DNA from: Ditylenchus dipsaci
Taxonomy: Eukaryota; Nematoda; Chromadorea; Rhabditida; Anguinidae
Direction of reading: 5' to 3'
Length of the DNA: 64,000 nt
NCBI GenBank assembly: GCA_004194705.1
Contig: SADC01001066.1
Location: 1 to 64,000 of the forward strand
The notes under the pieces: model-generated
The model's input: the letters and a program-made list of their open reading frames with translations, nothing else
Databases searched by the model: none
Told to the model about the DNA's origin: nothing
Shown: one piece after another, positions 10,405 through 20,994 of the stretch
Layout of the letters: every line of letters begins with the position of its first letter
Numbering within the stretch: the stretch's first letter is position 1
Position numbers and translations under genes: made by a program

Positions 10405-13400
10405 TCAAGGGCGATGAAACCTGAAAAGGACTGACTAAAAAGTTGAAAAAAATATTTATTTTAAATAATTTTTTTTGGCAGTTTTTAGTAAAAAAAACAA
10501 TTTTATGCAGTGTTTTTTCGCATTTCCAAATTGGCTAAGAATATAATGTTTGATAAGATTTTATGCAGTTTTTTCGCATTTCCAAATTGGCTAAGAATAT
10601 AATGTTTTATAAGATTTTAAAAATTTGAATCCCATCTCGCAGATCTTCTTTGAAGCAAACGAGAAAAACTATTATAATAAGATCTGATGGAACCTTCTCT
10701 AGAGGGAGGTAGAATAATAGAGCGACCGGGGGGGGGCTTCTTTAGAAAGAATACGGTAATATGATGCTTCTTAAATTACTCTGTAAGGATCTAAAAACAA
10801 ACCTTGTAAATATACGGCTTTCTTCATGTACATCCATTTCAGTAGCCTTGAAATCGTTGAGCTCTTTCCTGATCAAGGCCTGAATTAACGATATTTTTTA
10901 CATTAATGTTTGATAAAAATTTAAATTTAGTAAGAGTTGGTTGAAAACTCACTTTTTCCATTGGAGTCAACCTAGTCCATGGCTTATCAGCTTTCCGATC
11001 ATATGCTTCCACTTCACCTACTTCAATGTAGTCATTAAACTTTATTATTTGTCGTTCCTTCAGTTCAGCTATTGTTGGTCGGAAACTTAGCTGCAATTTT
11101 TAATGTTGCAAAGAGGTATACACATCGTAATTAGGGGTTTGGAACATCAAAAACTGGCGTTGAGTTTTAAAATAAAGTTAGCATTTTAATAAGGAATTTT
11201 TTGAATAGCCACTTATTCAGGCTAAAATTTACTCCTGAATATGGATTTGTTAAGACCAATGCAAAATTATTGTTTTTTTGCTGAGATATGATCAAAATAT
11301 ATCAAGCGGTTAAATTTTTCGAGTGGACCACTTAAAATAGGGGAAAGCTACTTGGGTTAGAAAAAGTGGCCTCGGTGGCGCAGTGTGTAAGCGTTTGCGT
11401 TTTTTGGCCCAAAATGGTGTTGCAGGTTCGATCCCAAGTGGTGGCATGCCATTTATTTTTGCTTTTTTACCAGTTTTAGAGGTTATTAGACTTTTTTGAC
11501 GCCAGATTCGGAATCAGCGACCCAAATTACTCCTAGAACTGGTCAAACAAGCCAAAATAAACAGCATGCCACCACGTGGCATCAAACCTGTCTCCATTTT
11601 GGGCCCGAAAAACGTAAACGCTTAGGCACTGCGCCATGGAGGTCACTTTTTCAAACCTAACACGGGAAGCGCACGACCCCACCGTGGCCTGTTGAAGAAC
11701 CTTATATACCAAAAGATAGCTCTAGTCTTGCTGATTACGGACCCGCTCGCAGAATCTGCTATGGAGCGATCTACGCCGAGATATTGATTAACGAAAACTG
11801 TAAATTCTGGCAGCTAGGATATATAATGGCTCCTTCACGACGTAAGTGTAAATGATTTTTGCATCTTGAAGACACCTTACATTTACACTTACATTTACAC
11901 TTACCCCTTCACGATACGAATTTAAATGTCAATGAAAATTGAATTCAATTATTTCCAGAAAATACTAAAAGTGCTTTATTGATGACGAGGAGTTCAATGC
12001 TTGTCAAAAAAAAACTCAAGCAATTGGTATTTGGTTTAAAAAACTGACTTTTGGAAATAAAAGTGAGGATAAGTCAAAAATTTGCATTTACCGTATTTAC
12101 TCTAATAGTAGCCCCCCCCCCCCCCTGATTCAAAATCGTGTTTTTGGCATTGTGTTTTAGACCCACTTTTTCAAAACTTTTCATAGGCAAGTTACCACGC
12201 ATTTGATAGCTCATCTCACTGGCTACAAAATAGGTGGTAACTTGCATGAAAGCAGTTTCAAGAAATGGGTCAAAAACGCTATGCCACAAACACGATTTTG
12301 AACGAGGGGGGGGGCTACTATTAGAGTAAATACGGTACATTCGTATCGTGAAGGCGTAAGTGTTAATGTTTTTGGCATCGTGAAGGCCCCCTCACATTTA
12401 CACTTACGTCGTGAAGGAGCCATAACTGGGAGTCGAACCTGTGACATCAAAGAGGATATCTACAGTGTTTCTACTGCACCATACTGACATGTTTGAATTT
12501 TATGTTAGTCAGTTATATATCCTAGCTGCCAGAATTTACAATTTTTGTTAATCAATATCTCGGCATAGATCGCTCCATAGCAGATTCTGCGAGCGGGTCG
12601 GTAATCAGCAAGACTAGAGCTATCTTTTGGTATATAAGGTTCTTCAACAGGCCACGGACAGGTCGTGCACTTCCCGTGTAAGTAGCTTTTCCCCCTCCTT
12701 TAAAAGAACCTTATACAATGATCTGTTTTTCGTCCGCATCCGCACTTAAAAGCACAGTATAGAAAAAGCAATGAAATTTATTTCGTATATGCATTCAATG
12801 TAGTTCGCATTCCGAACTGGTGCTTCGGTATTCGAATACAGTCAAACCTCGATAATCCGCCACCCCGCTAAACCGCCACCTCGATAATTCGCCACCCTTG
12901 GATCGGTCCCATGAGGTGGCGGATTATCGAGGTTCGACTGTATATGCATTTAATGTAGTTCGCACTGCGAACTACGTTAAATGCATATACGAAATAAATT
13001 TTGGATAAATCTTTTTTCTGCCCGCTTTTAGCTTTTTTCTGTCCTCTTTTTTGAGTTTATGTTAGAAAAGATTTTTTCTGCCCGCTTTTGGCTTTTTCGC
13101 CCGCTTTTGCTCGAAAGTGCCCGCTTCTGTTTAAATATGCCCGCTTTTTTAGTTTTTCGGCCCGCTTTTATTTAAAAGTGCCCGTTTTGGGAGAGGGCTG
13201 TTTCGCCGTCGTGGTATCCGCAGTCGACGTTTTTCGCCGTCGACGTGTTTCGCCGTCGCACAATTCGCCGTCGACGTTTTTCGCCGTCGGCTTGATTCGC
13301 CGTCGACGTGTTTCGCCGTCGACATTTTCCGACGTTTTAAACTGCCCTGAACAACTTCAAAAATAAGTATTTTTACGGCAAATTTTTTTTACGGCAGAAA

Positions 13401-16400
13401 AAGTCTTTTTGCGGCAAAAAAAAGTAAACCTGCGGCAAAAAAAAGTATTTTTACGGCAAAAGAAAGGTTTGCCCGACGGCGAAACACGTCGACGGCGAAA
13501 AATATCGACGGCAAAAAACGTCGACGGCGAAAAACGTCAACGGCGAAAAAGGTCGACGGCGAAAAACGTCGACGGCGAATACCGCGACGGCGAAAAACGT
13601 CGACAGCGAATACCGCGACGGCGAAACAGCCTTCTCTCCCCGTTCTTGCTACAAAGTGCCCGCTTTTGGATTTTTTCTCCCGCTTTTGTTAAAAAAATGC
13701 CCGTTTTCGCTAAAAAGTGGCCGTTTTTGTTGAAATGTGAATGTTTCTCAGTTTTGAAACAGCACACCCTTTCAAAATTTGAATCTTAGTGTATTAGGGA
13801 AATTGGCGCCAAACAAAAATTATCGAAAATGCTCGATTTGAGACACCTTTTTTGTTTCATGCTGCTGACCAGGTTTTTTCACTTTCGGCTTCTGCATGCT
13901 TTTTGCCAAAATATTCCTCACATGAAGGGCTTTCGAATGAGCCATCACTTGCCCATAAAGCAGTTAAAATTTCAAAACCAGAACTAATTTCTGTGCAGAT
14001 TTTCGAAGAAATTTCTTCGCATTATTGATTTGATCGAAATCTTGCCAAGTTTTTTTTTCTAAATTTTGTCAAACAAAATCGGAGACTCGATAGAGGAGTA
14101 AATTTGCTGCGTGTTGGTACCAAGGACGTATGCAAAAAATGCAAATTTAGGGTGTCTAATGCAAAAGTTAGATGATAAACGCAAAAACCCCTATTTTTAC
14201 TCGGAAAAATGCCAGTTGTTTGCTTAAAATGGTCTCTAGTTTTATAAACTCTGACTTTACAAAAATCGGTCTGATTATTCTTGTAGCTGAATGTCTGAGT
14301 TATCTTTTGTTGTATGAGAGGTCCTAAAAACGACGACTTTTTCAGATTTTTTGACGGAATCAAATTTGGTGTAATTTTCAGGTATGATGAGGACTTGCAA
14401 TCCAAGCTATCAAAGAAGCAGAGAGCAGGACAGAAATCAAGAATCAATGAGAAGCAGGTTTAGCAGGTGTAACAGGTTGCGTTTGGTACCTCTTCAGTGA
14501 TCACACTTATTTTTTACTTTAGCAAACTGCGCATAAGACTGTGGTCGGAAAAGCTCCGAAAAAGTCTGTAGGTGTCAAGACATGCTCGTGCCGGAGTTGA
14601 TGGTGGAATCAAGAAGGCGCGTCGCTATCGTCCTGGCACTGTTGCTCTTCGTGAGATGCTCCGCTATCAATAGTCGACTGATTTGCTGCTCCGTAAGCTT
14701 CCCTTTCAGCGCCTTGTCCGTGAAATTGCGCAAAAGTTCAAGACAGTTCTTCGCTATCAGTGCATTCCTCTTCCGATCATCGTATATGTCCTCCAATAAC
14801 CTATTTGTTTTTAGGGCGTTTGCTGTTGTTGCTCTTCAGGAAGCCATGGAAGTGTAGTTGACATGCTTCTTCGAAAACAGCAATTTGTGCGCCGTCCATG
14901 CCAAGCGGGTCACCGTCATGTGCAAGGACCTTCAGCTGGCTCGTCGTCTTCGTGGTCAATTTCATGCTTGAGGCTTTGGAAGAAATTGCAACACAATCGT
15001 TACACAGTCATACTCGTTACAGCTACTCCAAAGGTTCTTCTAAGAACCACTTTGTTTTTGTCTTTCTCATGAGTTGTTTTGAATAAACGAATTTATTATA
15101 AAGTTTTTGTATTCGGATTCTTACTTTTTCTGTGTTATCAGGTGATGTAGTCAAGTGGATTGTCAGAATTATGTCATAGTGAATGAGATTTAGATCCCTT
15201 CTCTTTTTTCGGTTAAAATACTTATAATTTTAGTGTTTTTTGCAATTTTTTAACCAATTGTGAAATGGCAAAAATCTTTGATTTGTGATGTTTGAGGTGT
15301 TGAAGTTTTAAATGAAGCTGACTACGTTCGTAACTAGAGATGGGCGTTTGCATTTGCCGAATACCAATACTGATAGGCGTACGATGAAATTTCTAAAAAA
15401 AAGATCTATTGGAGTAAAAGACCCTGTGCTTTTTGCAAAAAAACAGTACATTTCGGTGAAAAAAGACAAAAAATTTAAAAGGGCGAGTAAAAACGGCAAC
15501 TTAATTCTTGGCGTTTTGTTTAAGTTTAACTACAAGGAAATTCAAATTTTGAAAGGGTGTGACAGGGAAAACTTATTATTGTTGCCAAAAGACTGATTAT
15601 TGTAACCGAAAAACTTATTTTTGGTGCCGAAACACTGATTCTTGTTGCCGAAAGTTGTTCTCGACACGAAATCAGCAATTTTTGAATTTTTTTGGTCATT
15701 TTCGTGTGAAATTCAGGGATGGGGAGAGACCAGATGGCTTAGTACCCATTCCGGAATGGCCGAAAGGCCAAAATTATTGGTTTTTCGGGAGTTTACTGGA
15801 GGGAAGAATCGATTGAGCGGATCAGATTTCGGGTCCGATCGGCTTTATTGCTCACAAATCTACCCTGAACCGTGCATCCGAAAACTAAAAAACCCTGAAT
15901 CTTGCGTCAAAAAAGTCTAATTACCTCTAAACTGGCCAAAAAGCCAAAAAAATAGTGTGTCACTACGTGGGTTTGAACCTGCAACACCAAAAAAACACCA
16001 TTTTGGGCCAAAAAACGCGAGCACTTACGCACTGCGCCATGGAAGCCACTTTTTCAAACCTAAATGGCTTCCCCCCCCTTTAAGTGCGGACGAAAAACGG
16101 ATCATTGTGTACGTAGGGTAAGTTCGGGAAAAGTTTAGCTCTACAATTGGCTTCACAAAAAAATTATATTCAGCAGAAAATTTTAAAAATGAGATAAGAC
16201 ATACAGTTGAAACTCGATTTAACGAAATTCAAGGGACCGACCAAGCTACCGCGTTCGAAACCTTTTTTACACCCATTTTTTCAAGCTTTTGCCAGTTCTG
16301 TTTTGACAGTCTGGTCCCAGTTATTACAAGGATTCCGATTTTGCCGATCATTTTTTGGAAATTCAATTTGTTTTTTTTAAATCAAAAACTCGGTGAAAAA

Positions 16401-18485
16401 ACAGGTTATTCGTTAACTCGAAATTTGTTAAATCGAGTTTTTGGGGTGCACTACGTTTCACCGTCACTGTTTTCACCGTTCACTATTTTCACCGTCACTA
16501 TTTTCACCGTCACCTATTTTCACCGTCACTATTTTCACCGTCACTATTTTCACCGTCGCCTATTTTCACCGTCACTATTTTCACCGTCACCTATTTTCAC
16601 CGTCACTATTTTCACCGTCACCTAAATTCACCGTCAGCATTTTAGGACCACTTTTTAGGTCTAAAATTTTCGAAATTTTTAAAAGTTTTGGTACCAAATT
16701 GTAGCCCTGAATGTCAGCTACATTTTGCTACTACAAACTCTAGAAAAAACGAAAATTTTTAGTTCTAAACTATAAAAGACGCTCACCCTCCGTTCTACCG
16801 TGATGAAAAAGTGTGAGATTGAACGCCTTCTAAAGTTTAGTTCTAAATTTTTTTTATTTTTTCAGAATTTATAATACCAAAATGTAGCTGACATTCAGGG
16901 CTACAATTTGGTACCAAGACTGTTTAAATTTTAGAAAAATTTAGATCTAAAAAGCGGTCCTAAAGTGCTGACGGTGAATTTAGTGAACGGTGAAAATAGT
17001 GAACGGTGAAAATAGTGACGGTGAAAATAGTGACGGTGAAAATAGGTGACGGTGAAAATAGTGACGGTGAAAATAGGTGACGGTGAAAATAGGTGACGGT
17101 GAAAATAGTGACGGTGAAATAGTGACGGTGAAAATAGTGAACGGTGAAAACAGTGACGGTGAAACGTAGTGCGCCCAGTTTTTGCTTATTTAGTGAGAAA
17201 AAATTTCTATTTCCGAAAAATGATCGGCAAAATTTTTTGAAAAAATGAAGGTAAAAAAGTGTCGGACACTAGGCGGGAACGAACTTGCGACCTCAAATAT
17301 TCGTTGTATCGAGTTTCGTAAAATCGAGTTTCGACTCTATTGAAACGGTTGGTAGCTCTTTGCAAATTGCTTAATTTTTTAGCGAAAAAGCTAACTTTTC
17401 TGAGCAATATTTTCCTTGTTTCCTCCATCGCTTTTCCTGTGATCGATTCCGTTGAATCGTTGGGAACTGCATCTTGACAATCATCAGCCAGATTAGGGGA
17501 TAAACAGTCATTTATGGGCACTGATTCCTCACTTAATGTGCCTTTTACAATAAGGGTTGCTTCGGTATTTGAATTCTCTGTGGTTTCGATGCCAATTGGT
17601 GCCTGTAAAAAGTATTGAGTTCTCAAAACAATGTATCTATGGCAAAAACATACCTTTTTGTCTGGACTAGCTGAGCCATTCTCGTTTGTAGGCAGCTTCG
17701 AGATACTGTTTTTGGTACCTTCTGGATCCTCATAATCATCTATGTGAATGATGTTGCGCCTCTTCAGTTCTGCTATAGATGGACGAAAACTAAGCTGAAA
17801 ATTTTGTTTCAATAATTGACTTGACAAAAACCATTATTTCAATACTTTTTCTAATAGAAATTTTCGCGTTTCATCCATAGCTTTTTTGGTGGATATAGGC
17901 TCTGTTAGAATATCGCAGAGTCCAGTTACCATTTGTTCAGGCAGTAGAACACCTTCACAACTGGCCTGACTGTCAACTTCCCCGTCTTCGGCTTTTTTTG
18001 ATGAACGTCTAAATTTTTTAATATTTTTCATACAGCAATTTTCGGAGTCAAGCGTTTTATTATAATATAAAAAAAATGACGATACCGGAATAAACCCCTC
18101 AAAAAAAAGCTACTACAATATACCCTCCCCAATAATTTTTGGAGAGTATCTAAAATCACTCTTCTGAAAAAAAAAGTTTTACCAATTCCGTTTTTAGTAA
18201 TAGATAGGCCCTTAGCCTAAACCTAAGCCTACGAGCCTGAATTATTGGGTGGGGGACATTCCAGTAGCGCTTTTTGAGAGGGGTATATTCCATTAGCACC
18301 TAAAATTTACTGCACAAAAAGTGGCTGTTCAAGAAGATAGTTAATCTTAGTCAAAAGAAGCGCTTCAGATAAATTTTAACAATCACTAACCTAGTTGCAG
18401 AGTTCTTGCGCCTCCGCCACTTCCACGGACGCAAAATCCGCCACCAAATTGTCTTTGCTTTCATGAAAGACGTATAATCCTTGCT
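10405..18485 (-). CDS. PHACTR: Phosphatase and actin regulator (Phactr), RPEL protein, C-terminal six exons
   Basis: Phactr proteins bind G-actin through RPEL repeats and protein phosphatase 1 through a C-terminal sequence, linking actin state to dephosphorylation. Exons on the minus strand, all in phase: 18485-18391 (basic segment with [12 protein letters not shown], typical of the first RPEL region), 18008-17846, 17794-17654 ([24 protein letters not shown]), 17602-17396, 11090-10953 ([24 protein letters not shown], then [15 protein letters not shown]), 10880-10803 ([20 protein letters not shown]) and a 16-nt last exon 10420-10405 coding FHRP and stop. The [11 protein letters not shown] and FHRP ends are hallmark PP1-binding features. 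Two exons end in similar ETRK(F/I)LL(E/R)K strings, suggesting duplication of an exon pair. The first exon(s) upstream of 18485 were not found. The 6.3 kb intron 17395-11091 is full of mobile elements. Confidence 0.9.
11361..11446 (+). repeat. tRNA-like repeat (box A/box B), copy 1
   Basis: Starts GCCTCGGTGGCGCAGTGTG (A-box like) and ends with GGTTCGATCCCAAG (B-box). The anticodon region is too long and the acceptor stem pairs poorly, so this is a tRNA-derived repeat and not a working tRNA. Confidence 0.6.
11570..11646 (-). repeat. tRNA-like repeat, copy 2, inverted to copy 1
   Basis: Reads GTGACCTCCATGGCGCAGTG on the minus strand and ends GGTTTGATGCCACGTGG. Together with copy 1 it forms an inverted pair about 125 bp apart, flanked by AGAAAAAGTG / CACTTTTTC. 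Confidence 0.6.
11655..12690. mobile_element. Inverted-repeat element with about 170-nt arms
   Basis: The arm at 11655-11835 (ACACGGGAAG, AGAACCTTATATACCAAAAG, GCAGAATCTGCTATGGAGCG, TTCTGGCAGCTAGGATATA) returns inverted at 12410-12685. The loop contains AAGTGTAAATG words, an M1 MITE and a short box-B-like stretch at about 12426. No gene. It lies in the large Phactr intron. Confidence 0.75.
12091..12335. mobile_element. MITE, family M1, copy 5
   Basis: TA-flanked ends CCGTATTTACTCTAATAGTA and inverse. Copy word TAATAGTAGCCCCC in both arms. The core differs from copies 1-4: ATCGTGTTTTTGGCAT, ACCCACTTTTTCAAAAC, AGGCAAGTTACCACGCATTT. That core recurs at about 40620-40810 inside the E2 gene intron. 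Confidence 0.8.
12839..12940. mobile_element. Short M2 element, inserted at TA
   Basis: Ends CAGTCAAACCTCGATAATCC and inverse, TA on both sides. Copy word CCTCGATAATTCGCCACC repeated three times. It sits beside a 45-nt perfect-looking palindrome (12943-12990, around GTTCGCACTGCGAAC). Confidence 0.75.
13015..13735. mobile_element. Foldback element with TTCGCCGTCGACG termini
   Basis: Left array (13195-13330) TTCGCCGTCGACGTGTTTCG; right array (13478-13640) is the inverse, GACGGCGAAAAACGTCGACG. Outer tips GGGAGAGGGCTGTTTCGCC and inverse CAGCCTTCTCTCCC. A second word set, AAAAGTATTTTTACGGCAA, fills the middle, and a third, GTGCCCGCTTTTG, lies outside both arms in direct orientation. Open frames across it come from the repeat. 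Confidence 0.75.
13763..15561 (+). mobile_element. H3-carrying TIR element, copy 1, with 4-bp target duplication
   Basis: Ends are CACACCCTTTCAAAATTTGA plus AT, and the exact inverse at 15540-15561. The element is flanked by ACAG at 13759-13762 and 15562-15565. It carries a histone H3 pseudogene and about 700 bp of non-coding sequence to its left. A second copy, in the other orientation, is at 35905-38109 with a different flanking 4-mer. Four-base duplications occur in a few cut-and-paste superfamilies (for example Sola, Ginger, some Academ, piggyBac); no transposase is present, so I do not assign one. It is inserted in the Phactr intron. Confidence 0.9.
14523..14971 (+). pseudogene. Histone H3 variant pseudogene, copy 1
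   Basis: Reads from [14 protein letters not shown] at the N-tail through [36 protein letters not shown], an intron (GTGCAT..TTTTTAG, about 66 nt), then [25 protein letters not shown] and RRLRGQFHA with a stop. H3 is the core histone partner of H4. Two in-frame TAG codons (at the YQ|STD and EV|LTC positions) and one frameshift near 14581 break it. A splice acceptor precedes the first visible exon; the initiating exon is not clear. An AATAAA follows at about 15083. The intron shows DNA-level capture. The non-canonical tail suggests a divergent H3. Confidence 0.85.
15566..15662. repeat. TTGCCGAAA word array
   Basis: Four imperfect copies of CTTATTATTGTTGCCAAAAG / CTGATTCTTGTTGCCGAAAG. No partner arm identified nearby. 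Confidence 0.4.
15957..16053 (-). repeat. tRNA-like repeat, copy 3
   Basis: Minus strand reads GTGGCTTCCATGGCGCAGTG and later GGTTCAAACCCACGTAG. Same flank (ACTTTTTCAAACCTAA) as copy 2. Confidence 0.55.
16204..17338. mobile_element. M2 element split by a foldback element
   Basis: Left end CAGTTGAAACTCGATTTAAC with TA before it; right end GTTTCGTAAAATCGAGTTTC then GACTCTA. Both arms hold GACAGTCTGGTC / TTGCCGATCATTTTT-like M2 core. The foldback element at 16444-17176 interrupts it. Confidence 0.7.
16444..17176. mobile_element. Foldback element, TTTTCACCGTCACTA arrays, 8-bp target duplication
   Basis: Tips GGGTGCACTACGTTTCACCG and GGGCGCACTACGTTTCACCG (inverse at right). About 13 copies of TTTTCACCGTCACTA per arm. 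Flanked exactly by AGTTTTTG at 16436-16443 and 17177-17184. The middle (16640-16965) is itself an imperfect hairpin with CTGAATGTCAGCTACATTTT and inverse. No coding region; array frames are artefacts. Confidence 0.9.
18085..18305. mobile_element. GGCGCTACT-family MITE with AAGCTACTACAATATACC word
   Basis: Left GGAATAAACCCCTCAAAAAA and GCTACTACAATATACCC; right GGGGGACATTCCAGTAGCGC and GAGGGGTATATTCCATTAGC. Same word order as in the family members near 30.9 and 58.8 kb. Confidence 0.5.
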
Positions 18486-18908
18486 CTGAAAATCTTATAT
18501 GCTGTCAAAAGATTGACATTTACAGTAGGCTTGAATTTTTTTGATTAGAAACTATAGATTAGGGCTATTATCTCGCACAACTTTTCAGAATAAAACCAAA
18601 TTGTATAATGACATGATTACTCATATTACAAGTTCCTCCGTGCTCCAGATAAAGTGCGAACACAAAATTTCGTACTAATGTTCACTCCTTCTGTAAAAAG
18701 GTGCGTAGGCGTTTCGTAACTTTTCGGTAAAATTACCGAAAAGTTACGAAATGCCTTATCATAACGCCAAGGATTTGAAAATTCAAAATTCATTATTTAT
18801 TTTGGCACGGTCGGGTATCTTTTCTTCTTTTTTCTCTCTCAATTTTTGGATATCCTTAGGTTGGGTAGGGGAACCACCATCTAGTACCTCCTTTGAATGG
18901 GTGTCCAC

Positions 18909-19761
18909 CAGTGTTGGGAATTTTCTGAAATTCTCGTACTTCGTACAAGTATTTTTCTGACTTCGTACTTCGTACTCGTACCGCGCTACAAAATTTCGTC
19001 GTACTCGTACTAGTAGTACGAGCTGAAAAATGCTCTTACTCGTACTCGTACTTTACTCGTACCTGAGGAAAAGCTCATACTGTACTCGTACTTGAATAAA
19101 AAATCCGTACTCTTTAAATATTTTCATAAATTTGTATTTAATTTAAGTAACATTTTTATATAATTTTTGTCGAATGAGGAATTGACTACCATAAGGGATT
19201 ATTTTTTAGAAGAATTCAGTATTAGAAACACTACGCGTTTACTACTGAAGCCTTGAACAGCGCTTCGCATTGCGATTTTTGATGGAGTAGATATTTCACA
19301 CACCATAAAATGAATAACACACCATGACCAAAACCTAGCTGCTTCGCGTGCCTTGTAATAAGGCATATTATGACTGAGCCATGGAAAGGCATATATTCAA
19401 AACGGCCGCTTCGCGTGCCTTCAAATGAGGAATACCATGACCATACCATGAAAAAGACGTCAATTCAGAAGATTAATCAGAACATTTAAAGGACAAATAG
19501 GAAATTTATGCTTTCAAAATGCCTTTCTCATTTAAAAACTCATGCTTTTATAAAAAAAATTTTGCTCAAAAATAGCCAGAAAAAAACATGGCACTCGTAC
19601 TTAAAGTTTCTTTTCGTACTCGTACTTGTTCTTCGTCCTCGTACTCGTACACGTACCTCATTATTTTTCTGTTCGTACTAGTACTCGTACCTCTGTTTTT
19701 CAGCTGCTCGTACTTCGTACTCCTAGTACGAGTACGGTACGAGTACGAGTTCCCAACACTG
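18909..19761. mobile_element. hAT-like foldback element, GTACTCGTACTT arrays, 8-bp target duplication
   Basis: Tips CAGTGTTGGGAA and inverse; flanked exactly by GTGTCCAC at 18901-18908 and 19762-19769. Both arms carry many CGTACTTCGTACTCGTAC words. 8-bp duplication and CAGTGTTGGG ends fit the hAT superfamily (established features). The inside (19120-19560) has CTTCGCGTGCCTT repeats and no recognised gene. Confidence 0.88.
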
Positions 19762-19929
19762 GTGTCCACTCCAGAATCCAAAATTTTGGTTTTCAGCTGA
19801 AAGTAATTTAAAATATTTTTATACTATACAGAATCGTGTTCTGAACACGGTTTAATAGGCTGCAGTGAATTCATCCACAGGCGAATTTATACTCAGATTA
19901 ATTCTTCCACATTGGGAGAATATATAGTA

Positions 19930-20045
19930 CCTTGGCCACGCATGGCCAAGTATAGTTGACCAAGAGTCTTGGCCAATACTTGGTCACCAACATGGTGGTC
20001 ACCAACACTTGGCCAAGATTCTTGGCCAGCATACCTTGCCAATAT
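19930..20045. repeat. CTTGGCCAA palindromic words
   Basis: Eight or so occurrences of CTTGGCCAA / TTGGTCACCAA with variation in 115 nt, forming alternative hairpins. Confidence 0.55.
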
Positions 20046-20690
20046 TCGCCTTTCTACAGAAATTGTTTGTTAAAGTAATTTCGCACCCATAAGGATTCAA
20101 ACCAACAACCTCGGATATGAGTATATGAAGCACTCCATCAATTCTTCTTTTTTCAGGATCGCTCAGAACCTACTCCGGAGTGGCGAAAAGCCAAAAATTA
20201 CTGGGTTTTGGAGCATTTACTGAAGGGTGGTAAACTTTACACAAAAAAAGCGATTGAGCTGATCAGAATCTAGGTCGATGAGCTTAATCGCTAAGAATTC
20301 GACAATTATCCATTCAAAAAAGGACCTGAACATTTTCAGCGGACATTTTTCCGCCAGTCATTTTTCCGCTGGATAATTTTTTGGTTTTGACTGGTTTCAA
20401 ACTTGGATCCAGTCAAATTGATCCTCCACAAATAAGTCCTCAGAAAATTCCCCCCCCCGGTAAGGCTGTCCAGCTGGTCGTCCACCTGGAGGTGGCGGAC
20501 TACTGCCTCAATCGACTCCTCGACCATTCCTACTGCTAGAACTCTGATAGCTCATTGAAAATGGGGTAAAAAATAAAGTATACAATCAGGGGACTCGAAC
20601 CAGCAACCTCGGTGATGCGTATATGAAGCTCTTCATCAACCTCTTCTCCATTTAGAGAATCCATGCTCCAACCTGACCACCTGTTCGTTC
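20046..20690. other. Repeat remnants, no gene
   Basis: Contains box-B-like strings (GGATTCAAACCAACAACCTC at 20092, GGGACTCGAACCAGCAACC at 20588, read as the minus strand of tRNA-derived repeats) and a CATTTTTCCGCCAGTCATTT repeat. No supported exon. Confidence 0.45.
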
Positions 20691-20694
20691 CCTT

Positions 20695-20965
20695 GGCCTA
20701 ATTTTTTTTATGTTTTTTCGGGTTCCAAAACAGCTTTTCTGCACTAATTCGAGCATGCTGAAGATGGTTTGACAGTGGTAAAATCATGTTTTATTGAGAA
20801 ATTTTTTAGTTATCGCAAATTCTTGATTTTGATAAAAAAAAATAAATAAATAACTCAAAATTTTTCGATAAAACGTGATTTTATCAGTGTCAAACCGTCT
20901 TCAGAATGCTCAAATTAGTGAAGAAAAATTGTTTTGGAACCCAAAAAACAAAAAAAAATTGTACA
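20695..20965. mobile_element. Family M3 MITE, second copy
   Basis: TTCGGGTTCCAAAACAGC, GCTGAAGATGGTTTGACAG, central hairpin, then the inverted arm to about 20960. Confidence 0.7.
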
Positions 20966-20994
20966 ACCACCTTTGCGGGAACTTAAATTTTAAG

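Noticed and set aside
11361..11446. A functional tRNA gene
   Set aside because: Box A and B are fair, but the anticodon region is too long and the acceptor stem does not pair well.
13195..13640. Open frames of about 90-126 codons across GTCGACGG arrays
   Set aside because: Arg/Ser/Phe-rich translations of a tandem word read in several frames and both strands; no codon bias or start context.
14022..14447. 141-codon minus-strand open frame present in both H3 elements, differing by one residue
   Set aside because: It runs antisense to the non-coding 5' part of the element, has no family similarity I recognise, and its conservation is explained by recent copying of the whole element.
14523..14971. 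Reassignment of TAG as a sense codon, from two TAGs in H3
   Set aside because: WDR12 ends with TAG at the conserved C-terminus, so TAG is a stop here.
16445..17170. CRISPR-like array of regular CACCGTCAC repeats
   Set aside because: Units are directly adjacent without unique spacers, occur as an inverted pair with terminal repeats and an 8-bp target duplication, and the host is a eukaryote.
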